64,000 nt of DNA from contig CAAHEC010000022.1 of NCBI GenBank assembly GCA_900772415.1, positions 1 to 64,000 on the forward strand, read 5' to 3'. A program made the translations under genes and the position numbers. Shown piece after piece: positions 17,286 to 26,979 of this stretch. The DNA comes from Bacilli bacterium (lineage in GTDB: Bacteria; Bacillota_I; Bacilli_A; RF39; UBA660). The notes beneath the pieces are model-generated. The model saw nothing but the letters and a program-made list of their open reading frames with translations, was not told the origin of the DNA and ran no database searches. Within the stretch, counting starts at the first letter, position 1; the number at the start of each line of letters is the position of its first letter.

Positions 17286-17691
17286 AATCTATGGATGGAC
17301 AAATCCCATCTAAACTATAAAAGTATCCGTCAAAAAAATATCCTTTCTCACTATTGTTACTATATTTATTTTGAGAATTTGATGAGTAAGAATCTTTACA
17401 AACTTTTTGAGAAGTACCATTTATTAACAAATCATTCTCTCCTGTTTTAGGATTAGTCGCATCTTTTTCTAAATAATCTTTTAAATCACTAATGCTAGCT
17501 TCTGTTTTATCACTATTAATGGCAAAATAAGCTTCTGACATTTCAACTATTTCTTTTGCAGCTATATATTTCATTTTCTCTTTAGAATCCTTTACACTTT
17601 TTATTACGTTAGTTGTTACAATTACCATTATTATAGAAAGCAAAACTATCACCGCTAAAAGTTCTATTAAAGTAAAACCTCTATTTTTCAT
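17284..17691 (-). CDS. Orphan type IV prepilin-like protein
   Basis: 135 residues with a class-III signal: MKNRG then FTLIELLAVIVLLSIIMVIV. A prepilin peptidase would cut after Gly5 and methylate Phe6; Glu10 is the assembly glutamate. The hydrophobic helix runs to about residue 28. The C-terminal part has two cysteines (about 97 and 131) that could form a disulfide. It resembles ComGC/pseudopilins, but no comG genes, ATPase or peptidase lie nearby. It could be part of a competence or secretion pilus encoded elsewhere. Confidence 0.85.
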   Translation of the reverse strand: MKNRGFTLIELLAVIVLLSIIMVIVTTNVIKSVKDSKEKMKYIAAKEIVEMSEAYFAINSDKTEASISDLKDYLEKDATNPKTGENDLLINGTSQKVCKDSYSSNSQNKYSNNSEKGYFFDGYFYSLDGICPSID

Positions 17692-17713
17692 ATTATCACC
17701 TACTTAATTATAC

Positions 17714-17739
17714 ACCAAAAGTCTAAAAATTCATATAAT
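17714..17739 (+). promoter_or_regulatory. Possible mother-cell sigma promoter
   Basis: AC (17714-17715), 16 bases, CATATAAT (17732-17739). The -10 differs by one base from the SigE form CATACAAT, and the spacing is the same as at cotE. Weak evidence on its own. Confidence 0.3.
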
Positions 17740-17770
17740 TAATTGAAAGCTTTTATTAGGAGGAATATAA

Positions 17771-18067
17771 ATGAAAGATCAAAGATGTAATTTCAATGGT
17801 GGTATGATGCCTTTTGCTTCAAATTTAGGTATGCCAACAAACATGATGATGTTTCCTAATTTTATGAACGATAATTATTCTAATTTAGAAAATAAAGTAA
17901 ATTCTTTAGAAAAAAAAGTTAGAGTACTAGAAAATAGAATATCAAGATTAGAAAATCCATACCAAAATAACAATATGCAAAACTACCAAACCCCACAAGG
18001 AAATACTTCACCTTATCAAACAACACAAAATAATGATAACTATAGTGGAGAAATGTATATGATGTAA
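17771..18067 (+). CDS. Small Met/Asn-rich coiled-coil protein, possibly spore-coat related
   Basis: 98 residues. The N-terminal third is rich in Met, Gly, Asn and Phe (MMPFASNLGMPTNMMMF), the middle (about 38-63) is a heptad-like coiled coil (LENKVNSLEKKVRVLENRI), and the end is Gln/Asn/Tyr-rich, finishing MYMM. There is no signal peptide. A strong GGAGG site and a terminator frame it. Composition and a possible mother-cell promoter suggest a spore-surface protein, but I recognise no family. Confidence 0.6.
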   Translation: MKDQRCNFNGGMMPFASNLGMPTNMMMFPNFMNDNYSNLENKVNSLEKKVRVLENRISRLENPYQNNNMQNYQTPQGNTSPYQTTQNNDNYSGEMYMM

Positions 18068-18098
18068 AAAGTCTACTTTTTTAAGTAGACTTTTTACA
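18066..18098. terminator. Bidirectional terminator
   Basis: AAAAAGTCTACTT-TTTT-AAGTAGACTTTTT lies between convergent genes. Confidence 0.88.
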
Positions 18099-18903
18099 TT
18101 TTATAATGTTTATTACTTTCACTTGATAATATTTTGTATTTACTTAGTAAATTAGGGTCAACATACCTGTCTAATATATCAATGTTTCCTTTTTCTAATT
18201 CATCTTTTAAATATTCTTTTTGCCTATCGTTTAATGATAATTTTTTTATTTCATTTATTAACATTTCTTTAATAGTTAATAATCCATTTTTATCATAGAG
18301 TGTTTTCTTTTGTTTATTATAGTACTCTGTTCCAACAAAATTTGCATATGAAGATATTAATAATTCTAATTGTTCTTCTTCTTGCAAAGAAGAATTTAAC
18401 TTAGTCTTTAGCTTCATTTGATTAATCAAATCACTTTTTGATGTATTTTTAATATAATCTCTAGTTCCATTTTTTGAACTAAAAGCATTAATTAAACCTT
18501 TTATAAAATAATTATCAAGTATTTGCTTTGATACAAATATAGTATTATCTATATTATTTGTATCAAAACTATTACTATAATAATCAAGCATTTTTAAAAC
18601 AGCATCATCTAAACTTGCAACATTATTTTTTTTCATGTAATTAGATAAAACGCTTTCAGTTATTTCATTAAAAAGCTGTTCTGCATTTAAAATATTTTCA
18701 CCATTATAAACTAAGTTTTTTAACTCTTTTTTAAAATCCTTTCCATTAATTATTTGATCTTTTATGTACTTATGTGTGTTTGTCTCTCCACTTGCTCCCA
18801 TATAAGCTTGAGATAGTAAATAACGCAAATATATCCTAAGTTCATTTTCGTTTTTTATATCAAATTCATCTAAATCCTTTTCTATAGCTTCTAATAAACC
18901 CAT
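18094..18903 (-). CDS. Uncharacterised helical protein, 269 residues
   Basis: No family recognised. The protein is predicted almost entirely helical and charged, with no cysteine, signal peptide or membrane segment, so it is cytoplasmic. Notable stretches are YLRYLLSQAYMGASGETNTH (about 26-45) and LISSYANFVGTEYYNKQ (about 182-198). An AAGAGAGG-like ribosome site precedes the ATG. It lies 49 bases downstream of the flippase gene and may be read through from it. Confidence 0.65.
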   Translation of the reverse strand: MGLLEAIEKDLDEFDIKNENELRIYLRYLLSQAYMGASGETNTHKYIKDQIINGKDFKKELKNLVYNGENILNAEQLFNEITESVLSNYMKKNNVASLDDAVLKMLDYYSNSFDTNNIDNTIFVSKQILDNYFIKGLINAFSSKNGTRDYIKNTSKSDLINQMKLKTKLNSSLQEEEQLELLISSYANFVGTEYYNKQKKTLYDKNGLLTIKEMLINEIKKLSLNDRQKEYLKDELEKGNIDILDRYVDPNLLSKYKILSSESNKHYKM

Positions 18904-18952
18904 ATAAATACCTCTCTTAAATAATTTTTATCTTCTTTTATTATAACACGTA

Positions 18953-20578
18953 TTATTTTTTTATTTTTAATTTTCTTATTAATCCATTACCAAATATACT
19001 TTCAAAGGCTCCGTTTTTTATGGTAATAGAAAAATATATAATAGCACCTACTATAGCATATAGCATAATTGTTATAATAGATGTAAACCTACTTGTTAAA
19101 TTAAAAGGTAATATATTTCTCATTAGTAACAAAACTATCACCATAATAGTAAGGGGATATATAAATTTAAACATTTTCAAAAAGAAAGATTTAAAATCTA
19201 ACTTAACAGTTTTATTAATAACTATTAAGTTAGATATTACTGACGTCGTAAGTCCTAAAAACGTTGCAAACGTAGCTCCCCAAAATGGATATAAACCTAT
19301 ATTATTAAATAAATATATAAAAGGAATTTGAAGTATAAGTTTAACTAATATTCCTATAATTATACTTATAAATACATTTTTAAATTTGTTTAGTGATTGT
19401 GTAATTGAAACTGATGTTGTAAACATACATCTAAACAAAGCTACAAATATAGTAACACAAAAGACTCTAGGTCCCCATGTACTTGCTCCATAAAAAGCAG
19501 TAAATACAGGTCCTGCTAAAATAGAAAGTCCTATAGCCATTGGCATAGTAACATATAAAAGCATTAGAAATGATTGCTCAACTTTTTTCTTTACATCTTT
19601 TTTATCACCTTTAACAAAGCTTGATGTTATATTAGGAACAAGACTTGTCATAAGACCAGTTGATATAGCAAGCACAACACTATTTAGTTTATTTCCAGTT
19701 GTATTAATAACCCCTATTATACTTTCTGCATCCTTTGTTTTAAATCCAATTTTAGTAAGTGTATTAATAATAGTTGTCATATCTATATAATCATATACAG
19801 AAAGAGCAAGACCAAAAGAAATAAATGGAATAGAATAAATAAGTAATTTTTTAACAATTGCCTTATTCGTAATTTTTTCTTCTTCTTTCTTTTTCTCATT
19901 TGTTATAACAAGTTCTTTTTTATGTTTTTTCATCTTAATAAGCAGGTAGAAAAGCGCAACTAAAGCACCTATAGTTGCTCCAAATACTGCTACTCCAATA
20001 GCATTTACAACCCCTACTTTAAATACTCTCATACATAAATAACTTCCAATTAAAATAACTGATATTCTAACTACTTGTTCTATTACCTGACTTACCGAAG
20101 GTGGTGTAATAAATTTATGTCCTTGTAAGTAACCTTTTGTAACACTTAAATAAGGAACAACAAGGATTGCCGTTGATATAATTCTAATTACAAAAGTTAT
20201 ACTTTCCTTAGAGTTTCCACCAGTGTTATCGCCCATTATTTGATTAGCGATTACTGGGGCTCCTAAAAACATTAAAATAAATAATATTATTCCAAGAATA
20301 ATTAATAATCTCTTACCTAGTTTATACGCTCTTTCTTTAGTATTATAGTATTCAAGAGTATTATATTCGCTTATTAACTTACTCATAGCAGGTGGTATTC
20401 CAACCGTTGATAAAGATAAAAATAAATTATATATAGTATACGCATAGCCATATAAAGCTATGTTTTCTTCACCTATTATTGCGTAAAATGGAATTACATA
20501 TATAATGCCTAAAAACTTGGTTGCAACAATACCTATAGTTGCAATTAAAGCCCCATTTATAAAACTATTTTTTTTCAC
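18953..20578 (-). CDS. SpoVB/MurJ-family lipid flippase
   Basis: 541 residues with about 14 membrane helices, typical of the MATE-like polysaccharide exporter family. The start GALIATIGIVATKFLGIIYVIPFY and the segment LFLSLSTVGIPPAMSKLISEYN are characteristic of the YtgP/SpoVB branch. Members flip lipid II or other undecaprenyl-linked sugars across the membrane; SpoVB acts in spore cortex synthesis and YtgP (MurJ) in vegetative wall synthesis. Which one this is cannot be told from the sequence. A small sporulation gene (cse60) lies five bases upstream, which favours a link to sporulation. Confidence 0.9.
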   Translation of the reverse strand: MKKNSFINGALIATIGIVATKFLGIIYVIPFYAIIGEENIALYGYAYTIYNLFLSLSTVGIPPAMSKLISEYNTLEYYNTKERAYKLGKRLLIILGIILFILMFLGAPVIANQIMGDNTGGNSKESITFVIRIISTAILVVPYLSVTKGYLQGHKFITPPSVSQVIEQVVRISVILIGSYLCMRVFKVGVVNAIGVAVFGATIGALVALFYLLIKMKKHKKELVITNEKKKEEEKITNKAIVKKLLIYSIPFISFGLALSVYDYIDMTTIINTLTKIGFKTKDAESIIGVINTTGNKLNSVVLAISTGLMTSLVPNITSSFVKGDKKDVKKKVEQSFLMLLYVTMPMAIGLSILAGPVFTAFYGASTWGPRVFCVTIFVALFRCMFTTSVSITQSLNKFKNVFISIIIGILVKLILQIPFIYLFNNIGLYPFWGATFATFLGLTTSVISNLIVINKTVKLDFKSFFLKMFKFIYPLTIMVIVLLLMRNILPFNLTSRFTSIITIMLYAIVGAIIYFSITIKNGAFESIFGNGLIRKLKIKK

Positions 20579-20583
20579 TTAAA

Positions 20584-20757
20584 TCATCCTTTATCTATAT
20601 ATATTATCATAGCTGAAAAACAATATATTTGTTCTTCACCACACACAGCGACTGATAGCTGATACTTTATATCAACTACTTCTTTGCTAATTAAAAAGTT
20701 ATTAACATTTTCTTCTAAATCCTTTTCATTTTCACAATCAAACACCTTAACTCTCAT
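20584..20757 (-). CDS. cse60: Cse60-like small sporulation protein
   Basis: 57 residues from the ATG at 20757, chosen because GGGTGAT lies just before it. RVKVFDCENEKDLEENVNNF, VVDIKYQLSV and EEQIYCFSAMIIY match the Cse60 pattern, in which a short beta-sheet ends with QIYCFSA. In Bacillus cse60 is a SigE-dependent mother-cell gene of unknown function. It is immediately upstream of the flippase gene and probably co-transcribed. Related Cse60-like proteins also occur outside sporulation loci, so the link is suggestive. Confidence 0.7.
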   Translation of the reverse strand: MRVKVFDCENEKDLEENVNNFLISKEVVDIKYQLSVAVCGEEQIYCFSAMIIYIDKG

Positions 20758-20839
20758 ATTATCACCCATAAGAATGATACAAGAAATAAAATAATTAAAT
20801 TGTCTTCTTTTATCATTATAACAAAATATTTTAATTTTT

Positions 20840-21199
20840 TTAATATTTTAATGTTTTACTGTTATGATTTAAATATTTTTGTAAACCTAATTTTTCATTT
20901 AAATCAAATTTTTTATAAAAACTATATACATAATTTTCATCATCTTCTAAAGCAATATAAAATAAGTTATTATCTTCTATTCCTAATACATCATAAACCA
21001 CATCATTAATTAATATAGCACAATGATCTTTATTTCTTTCTATTACCATTTTCCCATTAGGATAAAGTTCTTTTAATATTAAAAAGTATTCTAAGCAATA
21101 ATCATTTAAAAACATATCATATATATTACACTTAAAATAATTTTCTAAATCAAGATTTATATTCCATATTTTAAACAATACACACAAAAAAACCACCAC
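20840..21199 (-). CDS. Uncharacterised 119-residue protein
   Basis: No recognised family. The first 18 residues are hydrophobic (VVFLCVLFKIWNI) and may be an upstream artefact; an internal start at the MFLNDYCLEYF methionine (residue 29) is possible. The core, LYPNGKMVIERNKDHCAILINDVVYDVLG, looks like a small alpha-beta fold with a conserved-looking HCA. It follows the next gene by 15 bases, so both may form an operon of unknown role. Confidence 0.5.
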   Translation of the reverse strand: MVVFLCVLFKIWNINLDLENYFKCNIYDMFLNDYCLEYFLILKELYPNGKMVIERNKDHCAILINDVVYDVLGIEDNNLFYIALEDDENYVYSFYKKFDLNEKLGLQKYLNHNSKTLKY

Positions 21200-21214
21200 T
21201 ATATTGTATGGCAG

Positions 21215-22042
21215 TTATTTTAGTTTTTTAACAAAAGGCTTCTGGAAAGTACTAAAATCTATGTCTAGCATAGCCTTTAATTGATTTTTATTATAATTTT
21301 TTAGAGATTTAACACAAATACTTTCAAAAAGGCCATCACAGAAAGTATTGATTAGTTTCTTTTGATTATTTAAAAGAGTAAAATAATCAGGATCAATTTC
21401 ATCTATTATTTTTCTAAATTCTTCCTCATAAGGAGTATAATTATATCCAAAATTACCAACGAAAGAATATCCATAGATTCCTTTTTCATCAGTATCATTA
21501 GCAACATAATACTCAAATTCTCCATTTTTATTAACGATTTTAACTACTTCATTATTTTTTGAATGAGTAAATTCATTATTCCTATAAAAAGCTGATTCTT
21601 TATTCTGAATATCAAACAACTTTATAGTATTTTTTAAAGTATCAAACTCAGATTTATATATAAATTCTTTATTTTTAAATATACTTATCATATTAGATAC
21701 TAGCACTCTATCTAATTTTTCTCCTCTTTTAGTAGAATATTTACCATATAAAATATCCTTGAAATTAGTACTTAAAATTGAATATTTATATTCATAAGTC
21801 TCATTTTCTAATTTTCTTGCTACGGCATTTAAGTAATAATTTTCTAACATTACTTGGATAATGATTTTTTTATCTTGTAAGTAAGCATAGCCTACATTAT
21901 TGGAATTATAATCATATAGTTCTATTTTTTTACCCAATTTTAATAAAAATGGTACATCTTCTTTTATATATTCATCTACTGTAATTTTAAATAAAGATAA
22001 AAATTTATAAAGCATATTTATTAAAATATCATCATATTTCAT
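21215..22042 (-). CDS. Uncharacterised 275-residue protein
   Basis: No family recognised. Cytoplasmic, rich in Lys, Asn and Tyr, with a beta-rich middle (ELYDYNSNNVGYAYLQDKK; FEYYVANDTDEKGIYGYSF) and a helical C-terminus ending FVKKLK. A GGAGAT-type ribosome site precedes the ATG. It lies between topoisomerase IV and the 119-residue gene, all on the same strand, but a terminator separates it from parC in the other direction. Confidence 0.65.
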   Translation of the reverse strand: MKYDDILINMLYKFLSLFKITVDEYIKEDVPFLLKLGKKIELYDYNSNNVGYAYLQDKKIIIQVMLENYYLNAVARKLENETYEYKYSILSTNFKDILYGKYSTKRGEKLDRVLVSNMISIFKNKEFIYKSEFDTLKNTIKLFDIQNKESAFYRNNEFTHSKNNEVVKIVNKNGEFEYYVANDTDEKGIYGYSFVGNFGYNYTPYEEEFRKIIDEIDPDYFTLLNNQKKLINTFCDGLFESICVKSLKNYNKNQLKAMLDIDFSTFQKPFVKKLK

Positions 22043-22083
22043 AACAGTATCTCCTTCTTTTTCTATATATTATAATTATTTGC

Positions 22084-22118
22084 TAATAAAAAGCAAGAGT
22101 TAAAACTTCTTGCTTTAA
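22084..22118 (-). terminator. Terminator after parC
   Basis: The minus-strand stem AAGCAAGA and TCTTGCTT is followed by TTTATT, four bases beyond the parC stop. Confidence 0.8.
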
Positions 22119-24649
22119 TCAAAATTATCTAAAAAATCATCTATAGTCATAAATCTATCATCAATTTCCTTTAGTGATAATTCTTTTTTTTCTTTTGCAT
22201 CTTCTTTAGTAACTGATTTTGTTACTTCTTTTTTATCTGTTGCAACATCTTTTGTAAGATTAACTATTTCATATACGTTATCTATTTTTTTCTTTGTTAT
22301 TGTAGAACCTGTTGAATATCTATCCATTATTGGTATTTCTGTTAATTTTATTTGTTTTGTATCATTATCACTTACTAACATAATCATCTTTTTAGCATCA
22401 CTAACATATACCTTTATTACTTCTTGAGGGTTACTCTTTACTTCTCTTAATAATAGTAATCCTCTTTTAGCACGCGTAGTCTTTTCAAACTCGGATAGTT
22501 TAATACGCTTTGCAAGTCCTTTATGAGTAATGACTGTTACGTATTCAAAAGTACCATCAAAAACGCAAGCTGAAGATACATTATCATCTTTTAAGTTAAT
22601 TGCTTTAACGCCTGCTGTCTTAAGACCAATTAATGGTATTTCGGATCTATCATACCAAAGGCCATAACCTTTTTTAGTTGCAATAAATATTTCGTTATAA
22701 GGTTCCATTAAAACATCTACTACTTCATCATTATCTTTTAGCTTAATAAACATAATTGGTTTAGAATAACGCTGTACAACAAAGTCTTTTAAAATGGACT
22801 TTTTAGTCATACCATTAGAAGTAAACGTAATTATTTCTCTATCATCAAATTTACTAATATCAAGAGCTTTTATTATTTTTTCATCTTCTTTTATAGGAAC
22901 TAAATTACTTACGTGTTTTCCTAAATCCTTCCATTTTAACTCTGGAAGAGTATGAACTGGAATATATAAATAATTACCTTTATTAGTAAATAATAGTAAA
23001 GTATCTAGTGTATTTTGCTCAAATAAACCTATTACGTAGTCACCATCTTTTAATGCTGTTTCTTCACCGTTTAAAGCAGAATAAGATTTTTTAGATACAC
23101 GTTTTACGTATCCCTCACTTGTTACTACAACAATAACATCTTCCTTTGAAATCATATCTGTCATATCTATTTTTATTTCTGTTATCTCATCTTTAATTTC
23201 TGTTTTACGAGGATAAGCAAACTCTTTTTTAACTTTTCTAAGCTCATCTTTAACGACCTTTTTAAGTTCGTCATCATTAGATAAGATAAGTTCATATTCT
23301 TTTATAGCATCCTCTAACGCTCTCATTTCGTTTTGAACATCAGTTATATCAGTATTTGTTAGTCTATATAATTGTAACATTACGATAGCAGTTGCTTGCT
23401 TTTCGGTAAATGAAAACTCTTTAACTAAATTAATAATTGCATCTGCTTTATTTTTAGATGCCCTAATTACTCTTATAACATCATCTAAAATGCTAATTGC
23501 TTTAAGTAATCCTTCTAAGATGTGGTATCTATCTTTAGCGTGATCTAAGTCAAACTTAGTTCTTCTTCTTACCACTTCTTTTCTATGATCTATAAAATAA
23601 TCTAATATTTGAAGCACTCCAAGTTGTCTTGGACGTCTTTTTGCAATTGCAATCATATTAAAGCTGTAAGATATTTGCATATCCGTATTTTTAAGCAAGT
23701 AATTAACAATTAAATCAGTATTAGCGTCCTTTTTTAATTCTACTACAATTCTAAGTTCGCCCCTTGATGTTTCGTCTCTTACATCTAATATGCCTTCTAT
23801 TTTTTTATCAATTCTAATATCGTTCATCTTTTTAACTAAACTTGCCTTATTAACTTCATAAGGTATTTCTGTTATAACGATACTTGTTTTTCCTTTTTCT
23901 TTTACTAGTTCATACTTACATTTAATGATTATCTTACCCTTACCTGTTTCGTATGCTTCTTTAATTTGTTTTGTACCTTCAATTACACCACCAGTTGGAA
24001 AATCAGGGCCTTTCATAACTTCCAAAATAGAATCTAATCTGCAGTTTGGTGAGTCTATTCTTTTTATGCAAGCATCTATTACTTCACCTAGGTTATGTGG
24101 TGGAATATTAGTTGCATAACCTGCTGAAATACCCGTTGATCCATTTACTAAAAGATTTGGAAACCCTGCTGGAAGTACAACTGGTTCCATTAAAGTATCA
24201 TCATAGTTTGGAGCCATTTCTACAGTATCTTTATTTATGTCATTTAAAAGTACGTTACTTATTTTTGATAATCTAGCCTCTGTATAACGCATTGCAGCTG
24301 CTCCATCACCATCCATAGAGCCATTATTACCATGCATATCAATATAAGGGGTTGCCATTTTCCAATCTTGACTCATTCTTACCATTGCATCATATATAGA
24401 AGAATCTCCATGAGGATGGTAATTACCCATTATCTCTCCTACTGCCTTAGCACTTTTACGATACTTTTTATCATAGGTATTACCTGATTTATACATGCCG
24501 TATAATATTCTTCTTTGAACCGGTTTTAACCCATCTCTTACATCTGGTAAGGCACGGTCTAAAATAATTGTCTTACAATATCTACCAAAACGTTCTCCCA
24601 TTATTTCTTCAAGGGAATATTCTTCAATTCTTTTTAATAATTCACTCAT
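22115..24649 (-). CDS. parC: DNA topoisomerase IV subunit A
   Basis: 844 residues from the ATG at 24649. An upstream ATG lies inside parE and has no ribosome site, whereas AGAGGG precedes this one. The catalytic Tyr is Y122 in AAMRYTEAR. The quinolone region reads HPHGDSSIYDAM with Ser83, Ser84 and Asp87, the sensitive state at both usual positions. The C-terminal beta-pinwheel (about 500-800) is shorter than in GyrA and the protein lacks a clear GyrA box, favouring ParC. A charged tail ends the protein. It works with ParE to decatenate daughter chromosomes and starts four bases after parE. Confidence 0.95.
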   Translation of the reverse strand: MSELLKRIEEYSLEEIMGERFGRYCKTIILDRALPDVRDGLKPVQRRILYGMYKSGNTYDKKYRKSAKAVGEIMGNYHPHGDSSIYDAMVRMSQDWKMATPYIDMHGNNGSMDGDGAAAMRYTEARLSKISNVLLNDINKDTVEMAPNYDDTLMEPVVLPAGFPNLLVNGSTGISAGYATNIPPHNLGEVIDACIKRIDSPNCRLDSILEVMKGPDFPTGGVIEGTKQIKEAYETGKGKIIIKCKYELVKEKGKTSIVITEIPYEVNKASLVKKMNDIRIDKKIEGILDVRDETSRGELRIVVELKKDANTDLIVNYLLKNTDMQISYSFNMIAIAKRRPRQLGVLQILDYFIDHRKEVVRRRTKFDLDHAKDRYHILEGLLKAISILDDVIRVIRASKNKADAIINLVKEFSFTEKQATAIVMLQLYRLTNTDITDVQNEMRALEDAIKEYELILSNDDELKKVVKDELRKVKKEFAYPRKTEIKDEITEIKIDMTDMISKEDVIVVVTSEGYVKRVSKKSYSALNGEETALKDGDYVIGLFEQNTLDTLLLFTNKGNYLYIPVHTLPELKWKDLGKHVSNLVPIKEDEKIIKALDISKFDDREIITFTSNGMTKKSILKDFVVQRYSKPIMFIKLKDNDEVVDVLMEPYNEIFIATKKGYGLWYDRSEIPLIGLKTAGVKAINLKDDNVSSACVFDGTFEYVTVITHKGLAKRIKLSEFEKTTRAKRGLLLLREVKSNPQEVIKVYVSDAKKMIMLVSDNDTKQIKLTEIPIMDRYSTGSTITKKKIDNVYEIVNLTKDVATDKKEVTKSVTKEDAKEKKELSLKEIDDRFMTIDDFLDNFD

Positions 24650-24653
24650 ATTT

Positions 24654-26570
24654 TTACCCTCTTGCCTTAATTTCATAGTTATCTTCCAAAGTAAAGTCTA
24701 CGTTTTCTTCAATCCATTCTTTTCTAGGTTCTACTTTATCACCCATAAGAATTGATACTCTTTTCTCTGCTAAAGCAACATCAGTTATTTTAACCTTAAT
24801 TAAACTTCTTTTTAAAGGATCCATGGTAGTTTCCCAAAGCTGATTAGCATCCATCTCACCTAGACCTTTATATCTTTGTAAATCTTCTGTTTTACGGTTT
24901 TTAGTAAGTTCTTTTAATTCTTCATCAGAGTATGCGTAAACTTCTTCTTTTTTACCAAATAATATTTTATAAAGTGGTGGATTTGCAATATAAACCTTAC
25001 CAGCTTCAATTAAAGGTCTCATATAACGATAGAAGAACGTTACAAGTAGAACCTGTATGTGACAACCATCATCATCGGCATCGGTCATTATTATTATCTT
25101 ATCGTAATTGCAATCTTCAATGTGAAAACTAGATCCAACACCTGCTCCTATGGTATAGATTAAAGTGTTTATCTCGGCGTTTTTATAAGCCTCATCCATC
25201 GTACATCTTTCGGTATTTAAAACCTTACCACGAAGAGGAAGGATTGCTTGATAACTTCTTTCTCTTCCCGTTTTTGCACTACCACCTGCTGAATCACCCT
25301 CGACTATAAATAATTCGTTCTTTTTTGGATTCTTTTTAGTTGCAGGAGCTAATTTATCAGATAAATTCTTTTCTTTAGAATTCTTAGATTTACCTTTTCT
25401 TGCTTCTTCTCTTGCCTTTCTTGCAGCTTCCCTTGCAGCCTTTCCTTTTAACGCTTTGTTAATTATATCAGTTGCAACAGCTTTGTTTTCTTCTAAGAAG
25501 TACTGCATCTTTTCATAGACTACTTGCTCTACTACCGTCTTAGCAAGCGGAGTTCCAAGTTTTCCTTTTGTTTGTCCTTCAAACTGTAATAAATCTTCAG
25601 GTATCTTAAGCGATAAAACAACGGTTAAGCCTTCTCTTACGTCAGTTCCTTCAAAGTTTTTATCCTTATTTTTTAAGTATCCATTATTTTTTGCATAATC
25701 ATTAAATACTTTTGTAAGAGCACTTTTAAGTCCTACTTCGTGACTTCCCCCATCACTTGTTTTAACGTTATTAACAAATGATACAACATTTTCACTATAT
25801 GAATCGGTATACTGAAGAGCACACTCTACTTCTATCTTATTTTTAATAGCATCAAAACCAACTACGTTATGAAGTACTTTTTTACCTTCATTTAAATAAG
25901 AAACAAACTCTTCTAATCCTCTTTCATAATGATAATGTGCTTCTTTTTCATCTTCTTCATCTATAACATCTATCATAAGTCCCTTTATTAAAAAGGCTGA
26001 CTCTTGCATTCTTTCACATATTGTAGTAAACGAAAACGTTGTTGTACTAAATATAGAATCATCCGGCATAAATCTAACCGTTGTACCTGTTTTATTTGTT
26101 ATTCCTACCTTTTTTAAATCAGAGTCTAAATGTCCCCCGTTTTTAAATGAAATTTCATACTTACCACCATCACGGCATATACTAACTTTCATCCATTTAG
26201 AAAGTGCGTTAACAACTGATGCTCCAACACCGTGAAGTCCGCCGGAAACCTTATAACCACCTTCTTGGAATTTACCACCTGCGTGAAGTACTGTATATAT
26301 AACTTCAGGAGTTGACTTGCCTGATGCATGCTTACCTACCGGAACACCACGTCCTTCATCTGACACTGAAACAGAGCCATCTTTATGAATTATAACGGTT
26401 AGGTGATTACCATATCCATTAATTGCTTCATCAATACCATTATCAACTATTTCCCATACTAGATGGTGTAAACCTCTCTTGTCAGTAGAACCTATGTACA
26501 TACCTGGTCTTTTTCTTACTGCCTCAAGACCTTCTAATATTTTAATTGATGATTCATCATATTTTGCCAT
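24654..26570 (-). CDS. parE: DNA topoisomerase IV subunit B
   Basis: 638 residues from the ATG at 26570, chosen for AAGGAGATGG six bases upstream and the family start AKYDESSIKILEGLEAVRKR. The GHKL ATPase has EIVDNGIDEAINGYG and GLHGVGASVVNALS. The Toprim domain has EGDSAGGSAKTGR and DADDDG. PLRGKVLNTE is the ParE form of a motif that reads differently in GyrB. A lysine-rich insert (about 400-425) precedes Toprim. First gene of the parE-parC operon. Confidence 0.96.
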   Translation of the reverse strand: MAKYDESSIKILEGLEAVRKRPGMYIGSTDKRGLHHLVWEIVDNGIDEAINGYGNHLTVIIHKDGSVSVSDEGRGVPVGKHASGKSTPEVIYTVLHAGGKFQEGGYKVSGGLHGVGASVVNALSKWMKVSICRDGGKYEISFKNGGHLDSDLKKVGITNKTGTTVRFMPDDSIFSTTTFSFTTICERMQESAFLIKGLMIDVIDEEDEKEAHYHYERGLEEFVSYLNEGKKVLHNVVGFDAIKNKIEVECALQYTDSYSENVVSFVNNVKTSDGGSHEVGLKSALTKVFNDYAKNNGYLKNKDKNFEGTDVREGLTVVLSLKIPEDLLQFEGQTKGKLGTPLAKTVVEQVVYEKMQYFLEENKAVATDIINKALKGKAAREAARKAREEARKGKSKNSKEKNLSDKLAPATKKNPKKNELFIVEGDSAGGSAKTGRERSYQAILPLRGKVLNTERCTMDEAYKNAEINTLIYTIGAGVGSSFHIEDCNYDKIIIMTDADDDGCHIQVLLVTFFYRYMRPLIEAGKVYIANPPLYKILFGKKEEVYAYSDEELKELTKNRKTEDLQRYKGLGEMDANQLWETTMDPLKRSLIKVKITDVALAEKRVSILMGDKVEPRKEWIEENVDFTLEDNYEIKARG

Positions 26571-26607
26571 AAAAAACCATCTCCTTATCTTCTTTAACCT
26601 ATAAAGC

Positions 26608-26637
26608 ATTATAACATAAGAACTTAAAAAAGTGCAA
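26608..26637 (-). promoter_or_regulatory. Promoter of parE-parC
   Basis: On the minus strand TTGCAC (26637..26632), 18 bases, TATAAT (26613..26608). The -35 lies in the right arm of a hairpin that may end transcription from yneF. Confidence 0.6.
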
Positions 26638-26707
26638 AATTCTTTACACTTTTTGACATGAACATAATACTTACTTGTTATTTTTTAAATTTATATGTAG
26701 AAATTAA

Positions 26708-26745
26708 AAAGCACTGAACCTTTTATTGTATTCTGTTCATTGCTT
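26708..26745 (-). terminator. Terminator after yneF
   Basis: The minus-strand stem GCAATGAAC and GTTCAGTGC (one mismatch) is followed by TTTTT, beginning in the last codons of yneF. Confidence 0.65.
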
Positions 26746-26932
26746 TCATCATTTGATTTACTTGTTTTTGACTTGGTGTTCTTCCCATCTGTTGCATCAT
26801 TATTTTTATCATTTTTTCATTTATTGGTGGATTTTTCTTTAAGTACTTTTTCATAAATGCACGGGCACCAAAAAATCCTGCAACTAATCCTACAACAAGA
26901 CCAATTAAACACCATAAAATATTTGCTAGCAT
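26723..26932 (-). CDS. yneF: YneF family (UPF0154) small membrane protein
   Basis: 69 residues from the ATG at 26932; an earlier ATG overlaps the AAAGG ribosome site and is unlikely. One membrane helix (about 4-26, with GLVAGFFGARAFM), then the family signature KKNPPINEKMIKIMMQQMGRTPSQKQVNQMMKAM. Function unknown. In Bacillus yneF lies close to lexA, and here too it is about 800 bases from lexA on the opposite strand, so an old gene order is retained. Confidence 0.93.
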   Translation of the reverse strand: MLANILWCLIGLVVGLVAGFFGARAFMKKYLKKNPPINEKMIKIMMQQMGRTPSQKQVNQMMKAMNRIQ

Positions 26933-26979
26933 ATATATAATCATCCTTTCACAATAACATTTTACTAAAAATATTGAAT

